Source: UBA1715 sp045615765
GTDB lineage: Bacteria; Bacteroidota; Bacteroidia; Bacteroidales; UBA1715
Direction: 5' to 3'
Length of the DNA: 64,000 bases
Assembly: GCA_045615765.1 (NCBI GenBank)
Contig: JAZLFM010000028.1
Coordinates: 1-64,000 of the forward strand
Under the pieces are notes generated by a model, which saw nothing but the letters and a program-made list of their open reading frames with translations, was not told where the DNA came from and searched no databases. The position numbers and the translations under genes are program-made. This document shows, piece after piece, positions 17,967 through 25,328 of the stretch; position 1 is the stretch's first letter; each line of letters starts with the position of its first letter.

Positions 17967-18770
17967 CTATAAATTTATTTCCGATTGAATGTTAAACCGT
18001 TCGGGTTGCAATAGCAATCCGTATCGTAACGGTAAACATGCGTGATCAAAAATTATATGCATTACATAACAAATATTTTGTCCTTTCAATGCAGCATGTC
18101 TAAACGATTTAATATTCCAATTCTGTTCGTCTAAATCTTCGGGGAAAAAATCAGTACACAAAATTTTCAATTGTTCATTCATGTTATTACAATATTCACC
18201 ACCAATTGTTTTTTCCTCATCAATACTGTAATTATAGTAGATATAGGTATTAACAGTACATTCTTTATAATACTTTCTGCCACTTGCAAGCAATTTATTG
18301 ACGTCGCACTTTATTGCCTCTTGTTGTTTGCGTGCTTTTGCCATTAGTTTTGTTAACACTTCATTGAGTTTTAACAATTTTGAAATATTTTCTTCTTTCC
18401 TGTCAAATTCATTAGCCTCCCTTATTTTTTTACATTTTTCCTCGATTTGTTTTTGAAAGTCAGACTTATAAGACGGTGTTCTTTGTAAATCTTCTACTGT
18501 TAATTTTGCATAGTCTATACAGGTTTGTATTTGCATATCAGCTATGTCTATAGTGTTCTGATATTGTTTCAATTCAAACATTGCATCTGTGAGATATTTA
18601 ACCATATTGTCTGTAAGACTATCTAACATACCGTCTTCTTCTGCACCTGCTATAGTATTAACAATGGACAAATCATTCTCAATATACGTTGGTAGATTTC
18701 TATCATCAGGTATTTCAATATCAATACAGCCACATATCCTTAACGAGGATAAATTCTTCTTTAAGCTCAT
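17967..18770 (-). CDS. Island gene A: coiled-coil protein with a variant of the shared N-terminal block
   Basis: This 267-residue protein of no recognised family is the last gene of the tagged island. It starts MSLKKNLSSLRICGCIDIE, which resembles the M-[NS]-L-K-K...I-C-x-x-x-x-I start of its upstream neighbours. The DNA around the start (ACGATTATGAGCTTAAAGAA) is nearly that of genes C and D. Residues about 60-175 are strongly helical and charged, with likely coiled coil (DFQKQIEEKCKKIREANEF, LKLNEVLTKLMAKARKQQE). The C-terminus has several Cys and aromatic residues. The start codon overlaps the stop of the 58-residue gene upstream (ATGA), so translation is probably coupled. Confidence 0.7.
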   Translation of the reverse strand: MSLKKNLSSLRICGCIDIEIPDDRNLPTYIENDLSIVNTIAGAEEDGMLDSLTDNMVKYLTDAMFELKQYQNTIDIADMQIQTCIDYAKLTVEDLQRTPSYKSDFQKQIEEKCKKIREANEFDRKEENISKLLKLNEVLTKLMAKARKQQEAIKCDVNKLLASGRKYYKECTVNTYIYYNYSIDEEKTIGGEYCNNMNEQLKILCTDFFPEDLDEQNWNIKSFRHAALKGQNICYVMHIIFDHACLPLRYGLLLQPERFNIQSEINL

Positions 18771-18943
18771 AATCGTGTTTTTTTATATTTACAAATACAA
18801 TGAGAATATTTATCTATTGATTTTAAAAAATTAACCATAGCCTCAACTTTTTCTATCCTTCTATTATAGCCTATGGGATAACTATTTAGAGATTCCTTAT
18901 ACTCATTTATACATTCATCTACTGCCTTACTTATAATTACCAT
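18767..18943 (-). CDS. Small 58-residue protein coupled to island gene A
   Basis: An ATG-initiated frame of 58 codons (MVIISKAVDECINEY to CKYKKTRL) whose TGA overlaps the ATG of gene A by 4 bases. It is predicted to be mostly helical (YNRRIEKVEAMVNFLKSID) with a basic, cysteine-containing tail. It fills most of the gap between genes A and B and has the same strand and base composition. No family is recognised. Coding status rests on the overlap and the open frame only. Confidence 0.45.
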   Translation of the reverse strand: MVIISKAVDECINEYKESLNSYPIGYNRRIEKVEAMVNFLKSIDKYSHCICKYKKTRL

Positions 18944-18969
18944 ATCATTTCAATAAAATTTCTCTAAAC

Positions 18970-19140
18970 TCATCTATTGTATAATACCCTAAACCAATAG
19001 TCAAACCAATCTTGCTTTGTCCAATTCTTTGATATTTCTACCAATTCGTCATCAGACAATGTGTGATACGATTGTAATAATAGTTTTCTTTCTTCATTAG
19101 TTTGAAACTTAATGCCAACTTTCTCACATTTATATATTAC
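18970..19140 (-). pseudogene. Open frame without a start codon, probable gene remnant
   Basis: About 56 sense codons (including TNEERKLLLQSYHTLSDDE and KNWTKQDWFDYWFRV) end at a TGA at 18970-18972. The frame has no ATG, GTG or TTG start at its 5' end before an upstream stop at 19141-19143. The composition looks protein-like rather than random. Its stop overlaps an ATG that opens a seven-codon frame, MSLEKFY-stop, which is similar to the start block of the neighbouring island genes. It is best read as a truncated island gene, or one using a rare start codon. Confidence 0.4.
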
Positions 19141-19188
19141 TTAATCGCCTTTATTCTATTTATTTAGTAATTATTGTGGAATAAAGAA

Positions 19189-20463
19189 TTACACTGCATA
19201 TAAATATTCTATGTGTGGTTCTATGTTGTAATTTTCAATTATTTCTCTTGAAAAATCGTCTATCCAATCAAACATATCACTCTCATTTTTTGTTTTATAA
19301 AAAACTTTTTCGTTTTGAAACATAAATCCATCTTTTCTTTCTTCAACAAAAGACTCTTTGTTCATTTTGTCAATATAAGTCTCATTACCCCTCCATATAT
19401 ATATGCTTGCATCAACTATTTCATCTCTGTTATTCCATAATAATTCTATTTCCGAAAATAAAAAATCATCCTTTAGACTATCTGTAATAAACCCTCCCTC
19501 ATCTTTTGAACATACAATCGAAAACAATGTACGCTCTTCCGTGCCAATTTCACCATATTTAACAGATAAAATATCATCAAGGTCTATAAGATTGCAATTA
19601 CCTAACAAAATATCTTCTCTTATTTTTGTTAGTAAATTTTTATTTAAAGAATCATTTATTTCATTTAATGAGCATTTACTTTCTTTTTTATACATGTTTC
19701 TTATGCGTAAAGCCCTATCTATTTCCTCCCTTGAAGTTTTTTGACTTTTTTTAGTCCATCCATTAAAAAATACAACAATGTTTACTTTGTCAAACATAAA
19801 TGCTATCCTATAGATATTAGAACTTTGCTTTGCTCTTAATTCATAAACATCCTCTATAAGTTTATCTACTTTCTGCTCATTTAATATTTTTTCTGTTTTA
19901 AGGTATTCTATTTTTTTGTCAATAGCTTTTTGTGCCTTTGGATACAACGAGTTATAATAATCAAAGAAATATTCTTTATAAGCAAAGACTTTTCTATAAT
20001 ACGTAACAGATTTTTTATCCATGTTGTCTGTGTTACTGTTCTGCAACTCTTCCAAACAATCATTCAATTCTTCTTCTGTTGGTGGAAAATCAATAATCTT
20101 TATATGTTCCAAAAAGCACCCTATATTGATTCTGCTTTCATTGAATATTAAATCAACGTCACTACAATTAGACATTGAAAATAAATATTTGTAATCTTCT
20201 AATAATTCTCCATCATTAGACAAATAAATATTTATGCAACCTGACAATATCTCTCTCTTTACAAAATCATCAATATCATCTTCTATGTTAAAGCACAACA
20301 AGTTTTTTAATGTATTACAAATCTTTTTTTTATTCAAATCAAAGTGTTCTTTGTGTACACATAAATCAACTATATGCTTCATAATTTGTTCCAATGAAAC
20401 ATAACATTGCTGCTCAAAAATATTTTTGTCATCATAATCATCAACAATCTTCTTTAAATTCAC
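19189..20463 (-). CDS. Island gene B: large protein with an embedded HigB/RelE-like toxin domain
   Basis: This 424-residue protein starts at a GTG (MNLKKIVDDYDD), so it shares the MNLKKI block of the island. Residues about 170-260 follow the phage Gp49-like/HigB toxin pattern: KAQKAIDKKIEYL, then DKLIEDVYELRAKQSSNIYRI, VNIVVFFNGWTKKSQKT and EEIDRALRIRNMY. Residues about 295-315 (DDILSVKYGEIGTEERTLF) resemble the N-terminal segment of HigA-type antitoxins that follow such toxins. No HTH domain follows. The N-terminal 160 residues and the last 110 match nothing I recognise. Gp49-like HigB toxins are ribosome-dependent mRNA endonucleases. Whether this embedded copy is active is unknown; the K-K-[ST]-[QP]-K motif is kept. 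Confidence 0.65.
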   Translation of the reverse strand: MNLKKIVDDYDDKNIFEQQCYVSLEQIMKHIVDLCVHKEHFDLNKKKICNTLKNLLCFNIEDDIDDFVKREILSGCINIYLSNDGELLEDYKYLFSMSNCSDVDLIFNESRINIGCFLEHIKIIDFPPTEEELNDCLEELQNSNTDNMDKKSVTYYRKVFAYKEYFFDYYNSLYPKAQKAIDKKIEYLKTEKILNEQKVDKLIEDVYELRAKQSSNIYRIAFMFDKVNIVVFFNGWTKKSQKTSREEIDRALRIRNMYKKESKCSLNEINDSLNKNLLTKIREDILLGNCNLIDLDDILSVKYGEIGTEERTLFSIVCSKDEGGFITDSLKDDFLFSEIELLWNNRDEIVDASIYIWRGNETYIDKMNKESFVEERKDGFMFQNEKVFYKTKNESDMFDWIDDFSREIIENYNIEPHIEYLYAV

Positions 20464-20512
20464 ATCTTATCTTTTTGTTTTTTAATCCTATAATATTCTA
20501 CACCTCAAAAAA

Positions 20513-20881
20513 CTAATCATGAATCTGATTCCAAACGTTCAGAGCATTCTTTTTGTTTGTTATCGAATCTTCAATGAAACATTTTGAATCAAGCCATTTG
20601 TTTACATTGTTGCACATATAGTCAAAAATGTTTTTCTCTGCTCCTTTAGTTTTAACTTCAAGTATTGAACCATCCTCTATGAGAAAAGAAACATTCCATC
20701 CATCCCTTATTATATGGAAATGAGGAGGATTATGGTCATTGCTCCACATCTTAACTTCCCAAGTGCTGTAAGGAAATACACCTTTGCTGTTTTCTTCCTT
20801 GTTGATTCTTGCCATATCAACTATCGGAATAAAACCATTCAAAGTAGTAGTAGTACCTTCAAAAATCTTCTTTAGGCTCAT
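20513..20881 (-). CDS. Island gene C: shared N-terminal block fused to a DUF4160-type domain
   Basis: This 122-residue protein starts at 20881 (MSLKKIFEGTT), matching the island start block; an in-frame ATG seven codons upstream lies outside the conserved block. The leader continues to IPIVDMARINKEE, close to the I-C-D-M-A-R-I of gene D. The rest carries the DUF4160 hallmark SNDHNPPHFHII, then WNVSFLIEDGSILEV and a helical tail (YMCNNVNKWLDSK). DUF4160 genes often lie beside toxin-antitoxin-like small genes and their function is not established. The upstream DNA (20887-20915) resembles that of gene E. Confidence 0.72.
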   Translation of the reverse strand: MSLKKIFEGTTTTLNGFIPIVDMARINKEENSKGVFPYSTWEVKMWSNDHNPPHFHIIRDGWNVSFLIEDGSILEVKTKGAEKNIFDYMCNNVNKWLDSKCFIEDSITNKKNALNVWNQIHD

Positions 20882-20964
20882 AATCGTATTTTTTATTTTC
20901 AACTTTCTATATATAGAAATACTATAGTTCTAAATAATTAGGCATGGGCAAATCAATTATATGT

Positions 20965-21339
20965 TTAATCTATTCGTTTTATGTTATTGAACAATTCTTC
21001 CTCATATATTTCATCATTGTAGTACTTAATCAGCACATCGTAGTTCTTGATTATCCATTGTTTTATTCTGTTAATTTCTTTTGCTCCAAGTATAGTCGTG
21101 TCATAATCTACCAATACTTGTGGATTTTTTTTGTCAATAGATATAGGTATTAAAAATTCCTTTTGGAACCTATCTGATGTATTGTTCTGAAACTTTATGC
21201 GAGGTTGATTATGTTTACCAGTATTATTGCCGAAGTTCGGCGAAACCAATATCAAACATGTTAATCCACTACACCCCTTTGTGATACGAGCCATATCACA
21301 TATTGGCTCCACACTATCAAAAATCTTCTTTAGGTTCAT
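20965..21339 (-). CDS. Island gene D: small protein with the shared N-terminal block
   Basis: This 124-residue protein begins MNLKKIFDSVEPICDMARI, the clearest form of the island start block. The following region has HNQPRIKFQNN, IPISIDKKNPQVLV and a C-terminal helix pair (EINRIKQWIIKNYDVLIKYY, EEELFNNIKRID). This looks like a small alpha/beta domain found in hypothetical proteins of Bacteroidales, but I cannot name a family. It starts 22 bases after gene E ends, so the two are co-transcribed. Confidence 0.7.
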   Translation of the reverse strand: MNLKKIFDSVEPICDMARITKGCSGLTCLILVSPNFGNNTGKHNQPRIKFQNNTSDRFQKEFLIPISIDKKNPQVLVDYDTTILGAKEINRIKQWIIKNYDVLIKYYNDEIYEEELFNNIKRID

Positions 21340-21361
21340 AATCGTATTTCTTATTTGAGAA

Positions 21362-22216
21362 TCAATGTAATTCTGTAAAAAGTGTGAAAAATATTATCTC
21401 TTTCGGTGTAAATGTTTCAAGAAGTGCTATTGATGAATCAGACAGTGTTTTTTGTGTTGTTATAGTGTCATCTACAATCAAGATTCTTTTATTATTTATT
21501 TTTCCTGTTATTTCATTGCTTATTGCGACATCATTAGGCACCTCCATAGATACTGGCATATATTTACATATTCTTGAATCTTCAAAAAACTTATATGAAA
21601 ACTTATCATTATTATTTTTTCTCATATCATGAAATGCTATCCTTATTTTTTCTTTGATTTCATTTCGTTCTCTTTCAGAGAAATTTTCAAGTAAACTATC
21701 TTCATCTAACAAATAATCTTGTACATAAGATGCTTTATGTTTCATAAAAAATCCCTTTATTAAATCCCCCCCTTTAATTCTTTTTATACACGTTGCAAGA
21801 TATTTGTTTAATTTACTTGAAGATGGTATATAAATTATAGTGTCAAAAGGTTCATTAAATTCTTTTGTTACAGCAACAAATCTTCTCAATAATGCCAAAA
21901 TATCATACTCAGGATTTGCAAATCTCCATTTAGAAGTTGAACTTTTTGTTTTTTTTAACTCTTCTTCTGTTTTGTCATAATTTTTTAGAGCATAAATCAA
22001 TGGATTACCATCACTCCCATCTGATGACATTTTTCTTTCAAAAACAGAAACAACCTTGCATCCATTCATTGTGCTATAAAAAGGTTTAGGATTATATAAA
22101 TCATTTGTATTAACATTATTCTGATGATTGGGATTAAATGAAACTACAAAATTAATATCATCAATATCAAGACCATCACATATCCGCTTACTATCAAAAA
22201 TCTTCTTTAAGTTCAT
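21362..22216 (-). CDS. Island gene E: phosphoribosyltransferase-like protein with the shared N-terminal block
   Basis: This 284-residue protein is the first gene of the tagged island. It starts MNLKKIFDSKRICDGLDI. The C-terminal half has a type I phosphoribosyltransferase signature: a hydrophobic strand then VDDTITTQKTLSDS (about residues 250-265), where the acidic pair would bind the ribose of PRPP. The position usually held by Gly is Gln. FDTIIYIPSSSKLNKYLA earlier corresponds to the first strand and PPi loop of ComF-like enzymes. Without a recognised substrate hood it cannot be assigned to purine, pyrimidine or ComF-type function. The promoter at 22339-22346 lies about 120 bases upstream. 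Confidence 0.7.
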   Translation of the reverse strand: MNLKKIFDSKRICDGLDIDDINFVVSFNPNHQNNVNTNDLYNPKPFYSTMNGCKVVSVFERKMSSDGSDGNPLIYALKNYDKTEEELKKTKSSTSKWRFANPEYDILALLRRFVAVTKEFNEPFDTIIYIPSSSKLNKYLATCIKRIKGGDLIKGFFMKHKASYVQDYLLDEDSLLENFSERERNEIKEKIRIAFHDMRKNNNDKFSYKFFEDSRICKYMPVSMEVPNDVAISNEITGKINNKRILIVDDTITTQKTLSDSSIALLETFTPKEIIFFTLFTELH

Positions 22217-22251
22217 AATTTTAGTTAAATATTATTTTTTATTAAACTTTC

Positions 22252-22320
22252 TTATATATACAAATTAGAATTGATGTTTTTAACAACAGTAAATTCCATC
22301 CCGAATTGAAAGTTGAGCAT
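22252..22320 (-). other. Possible 22-codon leader ORF in the island mRNA
   Basis: An ATG frame of 22 codons (MLNFQFGMEFTVVKNINSNL, then two residues) lies between the predicted transcription start and gene E. It could be a leader peptide or chance. Confidence 0.2.
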
Positions 22321-22338
22321 AATCAGTAAGCTTTGCTA

Positions 22339-22346
22339 CAAAGGTA
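22339..22346 (-). promoter_or_regulatory. Promoter -7 box of the tagged-gene island
   Basis: On the minus strand this reads TACCTTTG, matching TAnnTTTG. It lies exactly 7 bases downstream of the 20-bp element at 22354-22373, the same spacing as at the SLOG operon. The leader to gene E would be about 115 bases. Confidence 0.65.
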
Positions 22347-22353
22347 TCTCTTG

Positions 22354-22373
22354 ACTATGCGAAATCACCGCAC
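22354..22373 (-). repeat. 20-bp promoter-linked repeat, copy 2
   Basis: Identical over 20 bases to 17925-17944, with the TGCG-N7-CGCA dyad, upstream of the island promoter. Flanking bases differ between the copies except for the -7 box, which argues for a kept regulatory site rather than a recent duplication. Confidence 0.8.
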
Positions 22374-22407
22374 ACATAAAAAAATTAAGTTTGTAATTCT
22401 ATTTTTA

Positions 22408-22430
22408 TGGACGGAGCAAAGCCCCGTCCA
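22408..22430. terminator. Hairpin downstream of the lysine-rich gene
   Basis: TGGACGG and CCGTCCA pair around a 9-base loop that can pair further (AGC with GCC, one wobble). There is no strong T-run on the minus strand, so termination is probable but not certain. Confidence 0.5.
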
Positions 22431-22437
22431 CAGTAGT

Positions 22438-22614
22438 TTAACAATATCGCTTTTTGTGTTTGCCACCACGGGCATGTTTCTTTTTGTCACCAACCCAATA
22501 ATAAAGGGAAATCTGCTTCCCATATTTTGCAAGCTCTTCTTCACGCGATTTTTTGCGTGCAGCTTTTACCGCTGCAATTGTCGGGTCTATTATTTTTTTC
22601 TTCTTATTTTTCAT
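22438..22614 (-). CDS. Lysine-rich 58-residue protein linked to rtcB
   Basis: This very basic 58-residue protein (MKNKKKKIIDPTIAAVKAA, then KKSREEELAKYG, ending KKKHARGGKHKKRYC) starts one base after the stop of the second RtcB gene. The start at 22614 is chosen over longer in-frame options because those would lie inside rtcB. Composition suggests RNA or ribosome binding. Similar small genes accompany RtcB-type genes in Bacteroidales, but I know of no assigned function. Confidence 0.7.
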   Translation of the reverse strand: MKNKKKKIIDPTIAAVKAARKKSREEELAKYGKQISLYYWVGDKKKHARGGKHKKRYC

Positions 22615-22615
22615 A

Positions 22616-23680
22616 TTATTTCCTCCAAAATCGTACATCTTCAGCCGCCTTATAATTATACACTGGTCGTATGATTTTAACAACCTCAACAGTGGCTTGT
22701 ATTCTTTCAACAATTGCATCCATGGGTTTATAGGCAAAAGGAGACTCATCGAGCGTGCGTTCATTTACAGTCGTGGAATAAATCCCCTGCATTGCCTGTT
22801 CGTATTCCTCTACCGTAATAATTTTTCGTGCCTCGCCTCTCGACAATAATCGCCCTGCACCATGAGGAGCGGAACAATTCCAGTCTTCGTTTCCTTTACC
22901 CACACACAAAAGACTTCCATCTCGCATATTCATTGGAATTATAAGTTGCTCACCTATTTGAGCAGAAATCGCTCCCTTACGAACAATTCTACGACGAGTA
23001 TCTATATAATTATGCAATGTTTCAAAATGCTCAAAATCTTTTAGGTGTTTCCCCTTCCAATATTTCGAAATAATAATTTCTGCAATAGTTTCACGGTTTA
23101 AACGGGCAAATTCACCACAGATTTTCACATCGTTTATGTAGTTCAACATATCGCGACCTTCAATATAACCTTCGTCAGTCAGGCTTGCATAAAAAGCACA
23201 AACTTGCTTACCTAAGTTTCGAGAACCTGTATGAATCACGAGATAACAATTTTGCTCATCATCTTGATCAATCTCAATAAAATGATTTCCGCCGCCTAAC
23301 GTTCCGATGCTTCGCAAAATATACTTGCTATTATCAATTGCAGAGAAACATTTCAGTTTTTTTAGATTGAAATCTGCAATTTTTTCGTCTCTAATTTTTA
23401 GACCTGACGGAATTTTCAATTGCACAATCTTATCTAACTTCGGAAATTCAATCTCTACTTGGCCGAGTTTCACCACTTCCATTCCACAGCAGATATCGTT
23501 TCCAACTGCCTGAGGATCAATAATATCGGTATATGTAGCCGTAAAACCAACCACACCGCCAACTCCGGCATGGCAATCTGGCATTATGCGAATTTTCTCC
23601 TCATTATAAGCCAGAGAATTTGCAATCATATCTATTTGTGCACGACAATCTATATTGTCTGCAAATATTTGTATATCCAT
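22616..23680 (-). CDS. RtcB family RNA ligase, shorter paralogue
   Basis: This 354-residue RtcB-family protein joins RNA ends with 2',3'-cyclic phosphate or 3'-phosphate to 5'-OH using GTP and Mn2+. Metal and active-site elements are visible: MPDCHAGVGGVVGF, VGNDICCGM (the Mn-binding Cys), GGGNHFIEID, HTGSRNLGKQV and the GMP-accepting His in SAPHGAGRLLSRGEAR. The start at 23680 (MDIQIFADNID) fits the family N-terminus; the frame extends 37 codons further upstream without homology. It is shorter than E. coli RtcB (408 residues). A second RtcB gene lies just upstream on the same strand. Confidence 0.85.
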   Translation of the reverse strand: MDIQIFADNIDCRAQIDMIANSLAYNEEKIRIMPDCHAGVGGVVGFTATYTDIIDPQAVGNDICCGMEVVKLGQVEIEFPKLDKIVQLKIPSGLKIRDEKIADFNLKKLKCFSAIDNSKYILRSIGTLGGGNHFIEIDQDDEQNCYLVIHTGSRNLGKQVCAFYASLTDEGYIEGRDMLNYINDVKICGEFARLNRETIAEIIISKYWKGKHLKDFEHFETLHNYIDTRRRIVRKGAISAQIGEQLIIPMNMRDGSLLCVGKGNEDWNCSAPHGAGRLLSRGEARKIITVEEYEQAMQGIYSTTVNERTLDESPFAYKPMDAIVERIQATVEVVKIIRPVYNYKAAEDVRFWRK

Positions 23681-23899
23681 ATCTTTGTTTTTCGTAATAA
23701 CAATGTGTACATCATCATTACAATTCGTAAAAATTTGATTATTTAAGACGGACTTACCGCCTTCTTGTGGATAAAATAATACCACTACCACGCATTCTAC
23801 ATACGTAGTTCACAGAAAAAATAGAATGATTGCTTATAAAGTTTTTCTCATTGCGAGACAAAAATAATAAAATTTTTGAAATACAAAAACGGTAAAATA

Positions 23900-23930
23900 T
23901 TGTAGAGACAGAATTATCACATCTCTACAA
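23900..23930 (-). terminator. Hairpin terminator after the first rtcB
   Basis: TTGTAGAGA and TCTCTACAA form a 9-bp stem about 20 bases after the stop codon at 23948, followed on the minus strand by ATATTTT. Confidence 0.6.
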
Positions 23931-23947
23931 CACTCACACACAAATAT

Positions 23948-25123
23948 TTACAATCCTTTTACTACTGCCATAGGTGAAAGTTCTGTAATAATCTTCACCA
24001 AGTCGGTCTGATTTGCCATAACCTCTTCTATGTTTTTGTAGGCGCCGGCAGCTTCCTCCAGATCTTTCCTATTGCGTATGGCATGAACTATTCCCTGCTC
24101 TTCCAAACGTTTTATCTCATCGTCCAACGACAACGTATTGACAGCAGCAGTACGGCTTAATAATCTTCCTGCACCATGTGATGAACTTTCAAAACTATCG
24201 GGATGCCCCAATCCTTCCACTATATATGATTTTGTACCCTGTGAACCTGGTATAATACCTATTGTACCTAACGATGCACGAACTGCCCCTTTACGATGAA
24301 CGATTACATCTTCATCGAAATGATGTTCCCATGCTGCATAATTGTGTGCAATATTTATCATAGGTTCAAAAATCACATGCGGAAAATTATTCTGAAAAAT
24401 TTCCTGAATCCGTTCCATCATCAATTGTCTATTCGCCAAAGCGAACTCAACACAATAGTTCATCTCATTCCAATAATCGTGGAACTCCCGCGAATATTTC
24501 GGAAGAAAAGCCAATTTACTATCTAAATTTATAGCAGAGTGCCACATTTTATTGAGATTTTGCGCTTTTTCATCGTAATAATCACACACTTTCTTTCCTA
24601 AATTCCGACTACCACTATGCAACATTATCCACACAAAGCCATCGTTATCTTTTTGTATTTCAATAAAATGGTTACCCCCACCAAGTGTTCCCAATTGTTT
24701 TAATGCTGACGTATATTGACGTTTTACAACCGTCATAGAATCAATATCAAAATCTTTAGGCATACGATTTTCATCTTGTGCAGTTTTATGGTGTTCCATA
24801 CCAAGTGGAATACGCTTACGTATATCTCTTAAAATCCCTTTTCTTAAAATATCACCCGTCATTTCTTCCACACGGATATTTGTCTTTACGGCACACATTC
24901 CACAACCGATATCGACCCCAACAGCATTGGGAACAACAACATCTTTTGTTGCCAATACGCCGCCAATCGGCATTCCTTTACCACCATGAGCATCTGGCAT
25001 AAGAGCAAAATGATGAAACATAAATGGTAATGAACAAATATTTACAACCTCTTGCCATGCATGGCCATCAAGTGTTTTCGCCCACATTTTTACCGGCACA
25101 TCGTTAATTAAAAGATTTTCCAT
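23948..25123 (-). CDS. rtcB: RNA-splicing ligase RtcB
   Basis: This 391-residue RtcB has the full set of landmarks: MPDAHGGKGMPIGGVLA, GVDIGCGMCAVKTN with the Mn-binding Cys, LGTLGGGNHFIEIQ, MLHSGSRNLGKKV, IAHNYAAWEHHF, VHRKGAVRA, and SSHGAGRLLSR with the guanylylated His. RtcB repairs cleaved tRNAs and other RNAs. The start at 25123 (MENLLINDVP) lies 17 bases after the 3' end of a tRNA-Glu gene on the same strand. The frame stays open through the tRNA, but that extension is only the tRNA read as codons. This position suggests co-transcription with the two tRNAs. Confidence 0.92.
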   Translation of the reverse strand: MENLLINDVPVKMWAKTLDGHAWQEVVNICSLPFMFHHFALMPDAHGGKGMPIGGVLATKDVVVPNAVGVDIGCGMCAVKTNIRVEEMTGDILRKGILRDIRKRIPLGMEHHKTAQDENRMPKDFDIDSMTVVKRQYTSALKQLGTLGGGNHFIEIQKDNDGFVWIMLHSGSRNLGKKVCDYYDEKAQNLNKMWHSAINLDSKLAFLPKYSREFHDYWNEMNYCVEFALANRQLMMERIQEIFQNNFPHVIFEPMINIAHNYAAWEHHFDEDVIVHRKGAVRASLGTIGIIPGSQGTKSYIVEGLGHPDSFESSSHGAGRLLSRTAAVNTLSLDDEIKRLEEQGIVHAIRNRKDLEEAAGAYKNIEEVMANQTDLVKIITELSPMAVVKGL

Positions 25124-25140
25124 AACAAACACTATTTTTG

Positions 25141-25214
25141 TACAGCGTGCGGGAGTCGAACCCGCGATATCCAGGATGAAAACCTGACGTCCTTGACCAC
25201 TAGACGAACGCTGC
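25141..25214 (-). tRNA. tRNA-Glu (UUC anticodon)
   Basis: A full cloverleaf of 74 nt: acceptor GCAGCGT with ACGCTGT, D-arm with CTAGTGGTCAAGGA, anticodon loop TTTTCAT in a CAGG/CCTG stem (anticodon TTC), and T-arm GCGGG-TTCGACT-CCCGC. The 3' CCA is not encoded. Confidence 0.95.
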
Positions 25215-25219
25215 ATTTG

Positions 25220-25291
25220 TAGTCGGTAGAGGAATCGAACCTCTATCCTAAAATCCGTAGTTTTATGTTCTATCCATTGAACTAACCGACC
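25220..25291 (-). tRNA. tRNA-Arg (ACG anticodon)
   Basis: A cloverleaf of 72 nt: acceptor GGTCGGT with ACCGACT, D-stem GTTC/GAAC, anticodon stem TAAAA/TTTTA with loop CTACGGA (anticodon ACG, which would be edited to ICG), and T-arm AGAGG-TTCGATT-CCTCT. It lies 5 bases upstream of tRNA-Glu on the same strand, with no encoded CCA. Confidence 0.92.
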
Positions 25292-25328
25292 TTTGAACTT
25301 TCGTTGAGCAAAGATTCAAAACAAAGTA

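Noticed and set aside
17925..22373. The tagged island as a mobile element bounded by 20-bp attachment sites
   Set aside because: No integrase or transposase was found, and both repeats sit at the same 7-bp distance from a -7 box, which fits a shared operator better. Kept only as the alternative.
25124..25216. N-terminal extension of rtcB in an open frame
   Set aside because: The extra 31 codons are tRNA-Glu sequence read as protein; the family N-terminus starts at 25123.
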